From Bacteroidia bacterium (GTDB taxonomy: Bacteria; Bacteroidota; Bacteroidia; Bacteroidales; Prolixibacteraceae), in the NCBI GenBank assembly GCA_025358395.1, contig JANYJT010000137.1:1-15001 (forward strand): a stretch of 15,001 nucleotides of DNA, read 5' to 3'. Every line of letters begins with the position of its first letter. Position 1 is the first letter of the stretch. Positions 5,992-13,359 of this stretch are shown one piece after another. The position numbers were made by a program, and so were the translations under genes. The notes below the pieces were generated by a model. It searched no databases. It was not told where the DNA came from and was given only the letters and a program-made list of their open reading frames with translations.

Positions 5992-7242
5992 TTAAAGACT
6001 ATTCATGGCGGTTACAGGATCAAGTTTCGAGGCCGACCTCGCAGGGACCAGACCCGCAATTAACCCAATTGAAATGCTGATTATCAAACCAGTGGCAATA
6101 TTCCCTGCCGACAGCACAAATTCAAAATCGAAACTTGCTTTGGCTATATAAGTTCCTATATAGATAAGAAGGAGCCCGATCAGCCCTCCAATCAAAGAAA
6201 GTACCGTAGCCTCAAAAAGAAATTCCAACAAAATGAAACTATTCTTGGCTCCCATGGCCTTCTGAATCCCAATGATTTTAGTCCGCTCTTTTACAGAAAC
6301 GAACATGATGTTGGCAATGCCAAAGCCGCCTACAAGAATCGAAAATCCGCCGATGATCCATCCGGCAACATTTAATATTTTAAAAATTCCATCCAGCTGA
6401 CCGGAGATCAGGCTCACCTCATTCAGGGCAAAATCATTCTCCGCTGCAGGTTTAATTCTCCTGATTGAACGCATGATTCCCTCCAACTCTTCCAGCATTC
6501 GCGCTGCAGCAATCTCATTTTTTCCTTTGATGATGATACTTTGACCAATGTCCATTTTGGGATCAACCATTCTGCTGGCAAACTTGCACGGAATAAGTAC
6601 ACGATTGTCCATACTGGTACCGAACATGTCCTCTCCCATCTTCTCGAAAACACCAACAATGAAAATTGAAAAGCCCTGAACCTTGATCGTTCTTCCTACC
6701 GGAGAACTACCCGGAAAGAGTTGTGCGGCCAATTCGGATCCCATCATTCCAAGGTTACTGATCCCATCCAGTTCATCATCAGAAAGTGGCCTTCCAATAC
6801 CAACTTTCAATCCCCAGGTATCGATTATTCCGGATGAACCGGCTAAAACCGTAACATTCTCAGCTTTGTTGTTTCCAAACTGAACTGTCCGGCTAAATCC
6901 ATAACTGTAAACCACATATTGCGCAAGATTGGATCTTCGTCTGATCTCTTCCGCTTCCAGCAATTTTGGAACCGGACGATTGAGGTATTTCCACCAGGGA
7001 TAGTCCGTTTCTCCCGGAGGAGGAGCCCATGGCCATTTCTGTACGTAGACCACATTGCTGCCTAATTTCTCCATGCTGTTTCTGATCGTCCGTTCCAGGG
7101 AGTCAATGATTGTAAAAACAGATATAATGCAAAAAATACCGATCGTAATACCAAGGAGTGACAGAAATGTGCGAAGCTGATTTACGACCAAAGAGTTGTA
7201 CGCAAATCGAAAACTTTCCAGAAACAGCCTTATAAATAACAT
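5992..7242 (-). CDS. MacB-like ABC transporter permease (MacB_PCD + FtsX domains)
   Basis: From the ATG at 7240-7242 the product has 416 residues: an N-terminal helix (about 24-46), a MacB-type periplasmic core, and three C-terminal helices (about 294-316, 340-365, 380-400). The segment VSVKERTKIIGIQKAMGA (about 315-332) and the ending PARSASKLDPVTAMNSL are standard for MacB/FtsX permeases. A Trp/Pro-rich stretch at 70-86 (WPW...YPWWKY) occurs just after the first helix and also appears, as I recall, in other Bacteroidota members. Family knowledge: MacB-type permeases do not move substrate through the membrane but couple ATP hydrolysis to periplasmic work, such as efflux with an outer-membrane partner. 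No ATPase or membrane-fusion protein is encoded next to it. A GTG at 7258-7260 would add six residues; the ATG is preferred. It diverges from purH, leaving 73 bases for both promoters. The substrate is unknown. Confidence 0.85.
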   Translation of the reverse strand: MLFIRLFLESFRFAYNSLVVNQLRTFLSLLGITIGIFCIISVFTIIDSLERTIRNSMEKLGSNVVYVQKWPWAPPPGETDYPWWKYLNRPVPKLLEAEEIRRRSNLAQYVVYSYGFSRTVQFGNNKAENVTVLAGSSGIIDTWGLKVGIGRPLSDDELDGISNLGMMGSELAAQLFPGSSPVGRTIKVQGFSIFIVGVFEKMGEDMFGTSMDNRVLIPCKFASRMVDPKMDIGQSIIIKGKNEIAAARMLEELEGIMRSIRRIKPAAENDFALNEVSLISGQLDGIFKILNVAGWIIGGFSILVGGFGIANIMFVSVKERTKIIGIQKAMGAKNSFILLEFLFEATVLSLIGGLIGLLLIYIGTYIAKASFDFEFVLSAGNIATGLIISISIGLIAGLVPARSASKLDPVTAMNSL

Positions 7243-7283
7243 ACAGTTGGTTGATTTCACCCGAAAGTTAAAACAATTTTTAT

Positions 7284-7291
7284 TACTTTTG
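7284..7291 (+). promoter_or_regulatory. Candidate -7 box of the purH-mre operon
   Basis: TACTTTTG matches TAnnTTTG exactly, 24 bases upstream of the purH ATG. That leaves a leader of about 15-20 bases. The closest TTG upstream (7251-7253) is 30 bases away, longer than the usual -33 spacing, so only the -7 half is supported. A Shine-Dalgarno-like AAGGA follows at 7304-7308, seven bases before the ATG. This is one of the few clear ones in the window and supports the start at 7316. Confidence 0.35.
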
Positions 7292-7315
7292 TGGAAAATT
7301 ATTAAGGATTTAAGA

Positions 7316-8839
7316 ATGAGTATTTTAAAAAATATAAAGTCTGCTTTGGTCTCTGTTTATTACAAAGACGGACTGGAGGAGATTCTTGAAAAATTGCACA
7401 AATCAGGTGTCCTCTTATATTCTACAGGGGGAACAAAACAATTCATAGAAGAGTTGAATATTCCGGTAACAGCTGTGGAGGAACTGACCGGATACCCATC
7501 AATTCTCGGAGGCCGCGTCAAGACGCTTCATCCAAAAGTTTTCGGTGGGATCCTGGCTCGCAGGGAAAACACGAGTGATCAATCTCAGCTTCTGGAATAT
7601 GCCATACCGGAAATCGATCTTGTAATTGTTGACCTGTATCCTTTCGAAGCCACAGTTAAATCAGGAGCCTCCGATGACGATATCATTGAAAAAATTGACA
7701 TTGGCGGTATTTCACTCATCAGGGCAGCTGCAAAAAACTGGAAGGATGTAGCAATTGTTTCCCATCAGGGACAATATGGAAAATTGCTGAATTTACTCAA
7801 CCTGCAAGATTGCGCTACTTCAATGGAGGATCGCAGGCAATTTGCTGCTGAAGCTTTTGCAACCTCTTCACATTATGACACTTCCATCTACAAATATTTC
7901 GCAGGTGATACCGCCGGGCTATTCCGTCAGAGCTTTAATGAATCAAAACCGCTTCGTTACGGAGAGAACCCGCACCAAAAAGGGGTTTTCTTTGGTGAAT
8001 TTAATGAGATGTTCGAGCAGCTTCAGGGAAAAGAGATTTCTTACAACAATCTGTTGGATATTGATGCAGCTGTTAATCTGATTGATGAGTTCAGCGAAAC
8101 GACTTTTGCCATTCTTAAACACAACAATGCTTGCGGTTGTGCATCAAGAAACAATGTTGCTGAAGCCTTTCGCGCTGCTCTTGCAGGAGATCCTGTATCG
8201 GCTTTTGGAGGAATATTCGTTACAAACCGCGAAGTCAATGCAGAAACAGCCGAAGAGGCGGTAAAAATATTCTTTGAAGTAATCATTGCTCCCAAATATA
8301 CACCCGAAGCACTTGAGGTTTTTAAGTCAAAGAAAAACTTGATCGTTTTGATTATATTATCAGAAAATCTTCAGGATCAGCAGTATAGAACAGTCTTAAA
8401 TGGAGTAATACTTCAAGATAGAGACTCAAAACGCGAAACTGAAGCGGATCTGCAACCAGTCACTTTATCAGCCCCAAAAAAAGTTGAAATTGACGATCTT
8501 TTGTTTGCGAATCGTTTGGTTAAACAGTCAAAATCTAATACCATTGTACTTGCAAAAGGAAAACAATTACTTGCAAGCGGAGTAGGTCAGACATCAAGAG
8601 TAGATGCATTGAGGCAGGCTATCGAAAAGGCCAAATCATTCAATTTCGATCTTACCGGAGCCGTGATGGCTTCTGATGCTTTCTTTCCTTTCCCCGATTG
8701 CGTGGAAATTGCGCACAATGCCGGAATTACCTCCGTCATTCAACCAGGCGGTTCAATCAGGGACAAAGAATCTGTCGAATTCTGCAACAATCACCAGATG
8801 TCAATGGTGACTACAGGTTTCAGACATTTTAAACATTAG
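7316..8839 (+). CDS. purH: Bifunctional AICAR formyltransferase / IMP cyclohydrolase
   Basis: PurH carries out the last two steps of purine synthesis: it formylates AICAR with 10-formyl-tetrahydrofolate, then closes the ring to IMP. The product has 507 residues, a usual length. The N-terminal MGS-like cyclohydrolase domain shows STGG (36-39), KTLHPKVFGGILARR (69-83) and the DLYPF segment. The C-terminal transformylase domain shows LRYGENPHQ (213-221), YNNLLDIDAA, the catalytic Lys268-His269 in KHNNACG, GDPVSAFGGIF, and the closing SDAFFPFPD and QPGGSIRD motifs. All are intact. The frame is open upstream to 7196, but MSILKNIKSALVSVY is the normal family N-terminus and is preceded by AAGGA, so the start is 7316. 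mreB follows after 18 bases, so purH is probably the first gene of one transcript with the rod-shape genes. Confidence 0.96.
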   Translation: MSILKNIKSALVSVYYKDGLEEILEKLHKSGVLLYSTGGTKQFIEELNIPVTAVEELTGYPSILGGRVKTLHPKVFGGILARRENTSDQSQLLEYAIPEIDLVIVDLYPFEATVKSGASDDDIIEKIDIGGISLIRAAAKNWKDVAIVSHQGQYGKLLNLLNLQDCATSMEDRRQFAAEAFATSSHYDTSIYKYFAGDTAGLFRQSFNESKPLRYGENPHQKGVFFGEFNEMFEQLQGKEISYNNLLDIDAAVNLIDEFSETTFAILKHNNACGCASRNNVAEAFRAALAGDPVSAFGGIFVTNREVNAETAEEAVKIFFEVIIAPKYTPEALEVFKSKKNLIVLIILSENLQDQQYRTVLNGVILQDRDSKRETEADLQPVTLSAPKKVEIDDLLFANRLVKQSKSNTIVLAKGKQLLASGVGQTSRVDALRQAIEKAKSFNFDLTGAVMASDAFFPFPDCVEIAHNAGITSVIQPGGSIRDKESVEFCNNHQMSMVTTGFRHFKH

Positions 8840-8857
8840 CATTAAACAAAATAACAT

Positions 8858-9880
8858 ATGAGTTTCTTTTCATTTCTCACACAAGAAATTGCCATCGACC
8901 TTGGTACTGCCAATACAATTATCATCCACAATGGAAAAGTTGTGGTAGATGAGCCATCCGTCGTTACGATCGATACAAAAACAGAAAAGCTGGTTGCCAT
9001 TGGCGAGAAAGCCCGGCAAATGCAGGGAAAAACACACTCCAACCTGAAAACGATACGTCCCTTGCGGGATGGTGTTATTGCCGACTTTAATGCTGCTGAA
9101 CAGATGATTAGGGGCATGATCAAGATGATCAATCCGAAGAAAAGATTTTTTGCTCCGGCACTTAAAATGGTTATCTGTATTCCGTCAGGGTCCACTGAAG
9201 TTGAAATTCGTGCCGTTCGTGACTCTGCAGAACATGCAGGCGGACGTGATGTCTATATGATCTATGAACCTATGGCTGCAGCCATAGGCATTGGACTTGA
9301 CGTTGAAGCACCAGAAGGAAACATGGTGGTAGACATCGGCGGAGGTACCACAGAAATTGCCGTTATCTCCTTAGGTGGAATCGTGACCAACAAGTCCATC
9401 CGTATTGCCGGCGATGATTTAACTGCCGACATCATGGAGCACATGCGCCATCAGCACAATGTGAAAATTGGGGAAAGAACGGCCGAGGAGATAAAAATTG
9501 TGGTTGGTTCTGCCATGACTGAGCTCGACGATCCACCAGCCGATATGATTGTTAAAGGTCCGAACCAAATGACGGCCATGCCTATCGATGTGCATGTAAC
9601 CTATACAGAAATTGCCCATTGTCTGGATAAATCAATCTCTAAAATTGAGACAGCTATTACCAACGCCCTGGAACATACTCCGCCAGAACTCTATGCGGAC
9701 ATCTACAAAAGAGGCATCTGGCTTGCGGGTGGCGGTGCATTGTTACGAGGCTTGGACAAGAGGTTATATGAGAAATTTAATATCCCATTCCAGATTGCAG
9801 AGGATCCGCTCAGGGCTGTAGCCCGGGGAACAGGAGTTGCCTTGAAGAATGTGGATAAATTTTCATTCCTGCTTCGCTAA
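8858..9880 (+). CDS. mreB: Rod shape-determining protein MreB
   Basis: This is a bacterial actin that forms short membrane-bound filaments and steers lateral wall synthesis. It has 340 residues, typical for the family. The actin-fold ATPase motifs are visible: phosphate-1 DLGTANT (14-20), the IRPLRDGVIADF segment, phosphate-2 DIGGGTTEIAV (from 159) and the adenosine motif AGGGALLRGLD (from 290). The N-terminus MSFFSFLTQE has hydrophobic residues before the core, which in this family act in membrane attachment. It sits between purH and mreC in the same direction. The 42-base gap to mreC has no hairpin. Confidence 0.97.
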   Translation: MSFFSFLTQEIAIDLGTANTIIIHNGKVVVDEPSVVTIDTKTEKLVAIGEKARQMQGKTHSNLKTIRPLRDGVIADFNAAEQMIRGMIKMINPKKRFFAPALKMVICIPSGSTEVEIRAVRDSAEHAGGRDVYMIYEPMAAAIGIGLDVEAPEGNMVVDIGGGTTEIAVISLGGIVTNKSIRIAGDDLTADIMEHMRHQHNVKIGERTAEEIKIVVGSAMTELDDPPADMIVKGPNQMTAMPIDVHVTYTEIAHCLDKSISKIETAITNALEHTPPELYADIYKRGIWLAGGGALLRGLDKRLYEKFNIPFQIAEDPLRAVARGTGVALKNVDKFSFLLR

Positions 9881-9922
9881 TCTTTATCCCTACAAATTTA
9901 GCCACGTGTATCAAGGTGCAAA

Positions 9923-10792
9923 ATGAGGAATCTATTTAGGATCATCCTAAGATATCATTACATTTTCCTGTTCCTGATCCTGGAAGTATTTTCGCTTTCC
10001 ATGGTTGTCTCCTTCAACAACTACCAGCAAGCAAAATTTCTATCTTCCAGTAATGGCATCAGTGGCTATTTTTTTGAGAATTTTGCGGGCATATTTCAGG
10101 TATTTGATCTCAAAAAAGCAAATACTGAGTTAGCCGAAGAAAATGCGCAGCTGCGTACTGCGCTTCAGCATTATCAACTCAGAAGTTCAAATAACTCACG
10201 TCAAAGTTATCTGAGCGAGCGAAATCCACTTATTTCGATGACCCGCGATTCGCTGAACAAGATTGTATATTTCTTCACTACAGCGAGGGTTATCAACAAC
10301 TCTGTCAACCAACGGCATAACTTTCTAACACTGAACAAAGGACGATATCAGGGGGTTAAAACTAATATGGGGGTGGTGTCAGCGGGAAGAGTCGTAGGAT
10401 TGGTGACCGATGTCAGCGATAACTATTGTACGGTTATCTCCATCCTAAACGAAAGATGGAAGCTGAGTGCTAAAATCAAACGAAACGATTTTTTTGGATC
10501 TCTCTCCTGGAACGGAAAGGACTACAGGAAAGTACAACTCAATGAAATCCCATATCATGTGCCGGTTCAAAACGGTGACACAATCGTCACAACTGGATTT
10601 TCATCCAGCTTCCCCGAAGGTCTTGAGATTGGAATTGTCACTGAATATACCCTGGGATCGGGCAGTAATTTTTACAAGATTGATGTCAACCTGGCCGTAG
10701 ATTTCAGAAGTATCGTTCAGGTTGCTCTTGTCGAAAACAGACAGTTAAAGGAGATCAATAATCTTGAATCATTGAACAACAATGTTAAATAA
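9923..10792 (+). CDS. mreC: Rod shape-determining protein MreC
   Basis: MreC is a bitopic inner-membrane protein that scaffolds PBP2 and RodA in the elongasome. The product has 289 residues. It begins with a short cytoplasmic tail, one membrane helix (about 13-30), then a coiled coil around residues 62-85 (KKANTELAEENAQLRTAL), and a beta-rich periplasmic MreC domain including NKGRYQGVKTNMGVVSAGRVVGLV and GDTIVTTGFSSSFPEGLEIGIV. These are recognisable family segments. The ATG at 9923 is preceded by AAGG (9913-9916). The 3' end overlaps mreD by 11 bases, which implies coupled translation. Confidence 0.95.
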   Translation: MRNLFRIILRYHYIFLFLILEVFSLSMVVSFNNYQQAKFLSSSNGISGYFFENFAGIFQVFDLKKANTELAEENAQLRTALQHYQLRSSNNSRQSYLSERNPLISMTRDSLNKIVYFFTTARVINNSVNQRHNFLTLNKGRYQGVKTNMGVVSAGRVVGLVTDVSDNYCTVISILNERWKLSAKIKRNDFFGSLSWNGKDYRKVQLNEIPYHVPVQNGDTIVTTGFSSSFPEGLEIGIVTEYTLGSGSNFYKIDVNLAVDFRSIVQVALVENRQLKEINNLESLNNNVK

Positions 10793-11288
10793 CCTGCTTA
10801 AATATTCGCTCATTTTTATTGTTGCAGTCCTGCTTCAGGTGCTGGTTTTCAACCGCATTTTGATTTTTAGAATGATATCTCCATACTTCTATTTGATTTT
10901 CTTGCTCCTACTCCCATATGATACGCCAAAAGCGTTGCTGATTTTCCTTGGTTTCATTCTTGGACTTTCTATAGACGCATTTACGAATACACTTGGTGTA
11001 CACACGGCTGTTTGTGTTTTGATTGGCTTTATCAGACCCATGATTCTTAATGAAATATCCACCCGTGAAACCAGAGAGTCGGTTTCAGCCCCAAGAATTT
11101 CAACCATGAGTTTAAACTGGTTTATTAGCTATACTGCGACCTTTGTGGCCATACACCATCTACTTCTTTTTATGCTTGAAGCCTTTACTTTTCAAGGATT
11201 TTTCTTCACCCTGGCCAGGGCTATCCTTAGCGGAGTATTATCCATTGCTTTGATCGTAATCAGCCAGTTCTTGTTCTTCAGAAGGTAA
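10782..11288 (+). CDS. mreD: Rod shape-determining protein MreD
   Basis: The product is a small, very hydrophobic inner-membrane protein of 168 residues with about five membrane segments (starting at LKYSLIFIVAVLLQVLVF). It has little sequence conservation beyond this pattern, and the assignment rests on length, hydrophobicity and position directly after mreC. The ISPYFYLIFLLLLP and LGLSIDAFTNTLGVHTAV segments fit MreD proteins of the Bacteroidota type. Family knowledge: MreD works with MreC in the elongasome. It is followed by a 169-base spacer before mrdA, unlike the tight junctions upstream. Confidence 0.9.
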   Translation: MLNNLLKYSLIFIVAVLLQVLVFNRILIFRMISPYFYLIFLLLLPYDTPKALLIFLGFILGLSIDAFTNTLGVHTAVCVLIGFIRPMILNEISTRETRESVSAPRISTMSLNWFISYTATFVAIHHLLLFMLEAFTFQGFFFTLARAILSGVLSIALIVISQFLFFRR

Positions 11289-11300
11289 GCTCAAGGAAGT

Positions 11301-11335
11301 TATAAGCTATGAGAGATGACTTATGAGATATTCAA
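11301..11335. repeat. Short 7-base array (unit TATGAGA) in the mreD-mrdA spacer
   Basis: Successive heptamers at 11301, 11308, 11315, 11322 and 11329 read TATAAGC, TATGAGA, GATGACT, TATGAGA and TATTCAA. The two exact copies are 14 bases apart. The unit differs by one base from CATGAGA in the array at 5907-5948, so the two loci probably share an origin. Confidence 0.5.
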
Positions 11336-11376
11336 TAAATACTGTTGAGAAAATCTATACTTTAGCTTCGAATGTC

Positions 11377-11427
11377 AGGATTTATTGTTTCATGTCTAAC
11401 CGACTGTATAACAACCAATAAAATCCT
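11377..11427 (+). promoter_or_regulatory. Imperfect hairpin in the mrdA leader
   Basis: AGGATTTATTG (11377-11387) is complementary to CAATAAAATCCT (11416-11427) apart from one bulged base, with a loop of about 28 bases. It ends 30 bases before the mrdA GTG. It is not followed by a T run, so it does not look like a simple terminator. It could be an RNA structure that affects mrdA expression, or chance pairing in A/T-rich DNA. The rest of the 169-base spacer has a poor -7 match (TACTTTAG at 11358-11365) and an A-rich stretch before the start. Confidence 0.3.
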
Positions 11428-11457
11428 TTCCGAGAATCGTATAAAAAGAAAATTATT

Positions 11458-13287
11458 GTGGATACCTATACCAAACGAAAATACCTGCTGATCGGCATCT
11501 TTTGCCTTGCAGCTTTGGTCATGATTGTCCGGCTTTTCTACATACAGGTCATAGATACTTCATACAAGATTTCTGCCGCCAGCAATGTTTTGCGACGTCA
11601 AATTAATTACCCTGCCAGGGGATTGGTCTATGACCGTAACAACAAGCTGATCGTTTACAACCAGGCAGCCTATGATGTATTAATCACACCTCGTGAAATG
11701 AAAGCCTTTGATACACTGGCTTTCTGTCGAATTGTTGGCGTCGAAAAAGCAGAGCTTGTGAGCGAAATAAAAAAAGCCAGGAGCTATTCAATGTGGAAAC
11801 CTTCGGCAATCATCAAACAACTTTCTTCGCACAAATATGCTGTATTGCAAGAGCAACTCTTTAAATACCCCGGATTCTTCATTCAGGCCCGTACCTTAAG
11901 ACAATATCCCGCTACCATTGCTTCCCACACGCTTGGGTTTGTTGGCGAGGTTGATCAGAAGAAAGTCGATGATGACACGTATTACGAAAGTGGCGACTAC
12001 ATTGGAAAGTCTGGTATAGAGCAGGCTTACGAAAATGAACTTCGGGGGGTCAAAGGGATTTCATACATGATGGTCGATGTACACAACCGTATCAAAGGAT
12101 CTTTTGAAGGAGGAAAGCTGGATACAGCTGCAGTAATCGGGAAAAACCTTATCACGGGTCTTCATGCTGATTTGCAAGCCTATGGAGAGCGGCTTCTTGC
12201 CGGAAAAGTAGGAAGTATTGTGGCCATTGAACCATCGACAGGTGAAATTATGATCATGGCAAGTTCTCCAACTTTTGACCCGGGCATGTTTGTTGGCCGC
12301 GAAAGAACAAAGAACTTTGTTACCCTCCTGAATGATCCGCTTAAACCAATGCTCAATAGAGCCATCACCTCCTCCTACCCTCCCGGTTCTACTTTTAAAC
12401 TGGCGGATGCCATCATCGGACTGGAGGAAGGATTACTGGGACCTGAAATACGATATTCATGCAATGGTCCACGATCGTCGCCAATAGTATGCACACACAA
12501 CCATGAAACCCCTCTTCCATTGATAAGTGCCATTCGTGAATCCTGCAACTCCTATTTCTTTCAGGCTTTTCGTGCTATCATTAACAAATATCCTACTGCT
12601 GAGGATGGATATGAAGCCTGGCGAAACCATTTAATAGATCTGGGTATTGGGCGCAGAATTGGTGGGGATCTAACAGCTGAGAATGCTGGCAGTGTTGCAA
12701 AAACAACCTATTTTGATCGTATCTACGGCAGAAGTCATTGGAACGTAATGACCATTCGATCACTGTCCATAGGCCAGGGAGAGTTGCTATTGACGCCACT
12801 TCAGCTGGCCAACATGGTTTCTGTTATTGCCAATAAAGGCTATTACATCGCACCGCACCTTGTTCGCAGTATCCAGGATTACGACCGCACCGAAAAAGTA
12901 TTGTCGTTCGACAAACACGTCACATCAGCTAATCCTTATCTCTTCCAGGTGATTGCCGATGGGATGGAAAAAGTAGTAGATGGAGGTACTGCAAAGATCG
13001 CCAAAGTCGATGGCATTGCAATTTGTGGTAAAACGGGAACCATTCAAAATCCTCGCGGTGTACCACACTCTGCTTTTGTAGCTTTTGCACCCAAGGATGA
13101 CCCTAAGATTGCCATTTGCGTCTATGTAGAGCACGGTGTTTGGGGAGCCAGATATGCGGCTCCGATTGCCAGTTTGATTATCGAAAAATATCTGACCGAT
13201 TCTATTTCACCAAAAAGAAAACCACTCGAAGCTACTATGCTGAGCTCAGACCTGATTTCAGCCATGCATTTGTCCGGAGGAGACTGA
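11458..13287 (+). CDS. mrdA: Penicillin-binding protein 2 (elongasome transpeptidase)
   Basis: PBP2 is the class B D,D-transpeptidase that cross-links new peptidoglycan made by RodA. The product has 609 residues: a short cytoplasmic tail, one membrane anchor (about 10-28), a pedestal domain with the YPARGLVYDRN segment, and a C-terminal transpeptidase domain. The catalytic motifs are intact: STFK at 311-314 (nucleophile Ser311), SCN at 362-364 and KTG at 525-527. PGSTFK and CGKTGT are the typical contexts. The start is a GTG at 11458. It gives MDTYTKRKYLLIGIF, the expected N-terminus in this phylum, and no in-frame ATG lies nearby. A rare start codon and a long leader set it apart from the ATG starts of mreBCD. 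rodA follows after 72 bases. Confidence 0.96.
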   Translation: MDTYTKRKYLLIGIFCLAALVMIVRLFYIQVIDTSYKISAASNVLRRQINYPARGLVYDRNNKLIVYNQAAYDVLITPREMKAFDTLAFCRIVGVEKAELVSEIKKARSYSMWKPSAIIKQLSSHKYAVLQEQLFKYPGFFIQARTLRQYPATIASHTLGFVGEVDQKKVDDDTYYESGDYIGKSGIEQAYENELRGVKGISYMMVDVHNRIKGSFEGGKLDTAAVIGKNLITGLHADLQAYGERLLAGKVGSIVAIEPSTGEIMIMASSPTFDPGMFVGRERTKNFVTLLNDPLKPMLNRAITSSYPPGSTFKLADAIIGLEEGLLGPEIRYSCNGPRSSPIVCTHNHETPLPLISAIRESCNSYFFQAFRAIINKYPTAEDGYEAWRNHLIDLGIGRRIGGDLTAENAGSVAKTTYFDRIYGRSHWNVMTIRSLSIGQGELLLTPLQLANMVSVIANKGYYIAPHLVRSIQDYDRTEKVLSFDKHVTSANPYLFQVIADGMEKVVDGGTAKIAKVDGIAICGKTGTIQNPRGVPHSAFVAFAPKDDPKIAICVYVEHGVWGARYAAPIASLIIEKYLTDSISPKRKPLEATMLSSDLISAMHLSGGD

Positions 13288-13291
13288 GGGG

Positions 13292-13339
13292 AAGGATAAA
13301 GGATAAGGATAAAGTTTAAAAGATTAAGGATAAAGGATA
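13292..13339. repeat. 7-base tandem array (unit AAGGATA) between mrdA and rodA
   Basis: The heptamer AAGGATA occurs at 13292, 13299, 13326 and 13333. Between them lie a six-base version (AGGATA, 13306) and two degraded copies (AAGTTTA at 13312, AAAGATT at 13319). The array fills most of the 72-base mrdA-rodA gap. The last copy ends 20 bases before the rodA ATG. Each intact copy contains AAGGA, a Shine-Dalgarno-like core, but too far from the ATG for ordinary use. Confidence 0.75.
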
Positions 13340-13359
13340 ACAGCTTCCAAAAAATATTA

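Noticed and set aside
7243..7260. GTG start for the MacB-like permease
   Set aside because: An ATG six codons later gives a normal N-terminus for the family.
7196..7315. Upstream start for purH adding 40 residues
   Set aside because: This stretch overlaps the start of the divergent MacB-like gene and the promoter region. The family N-terminus begins at 7316, preceded by AAGGA.
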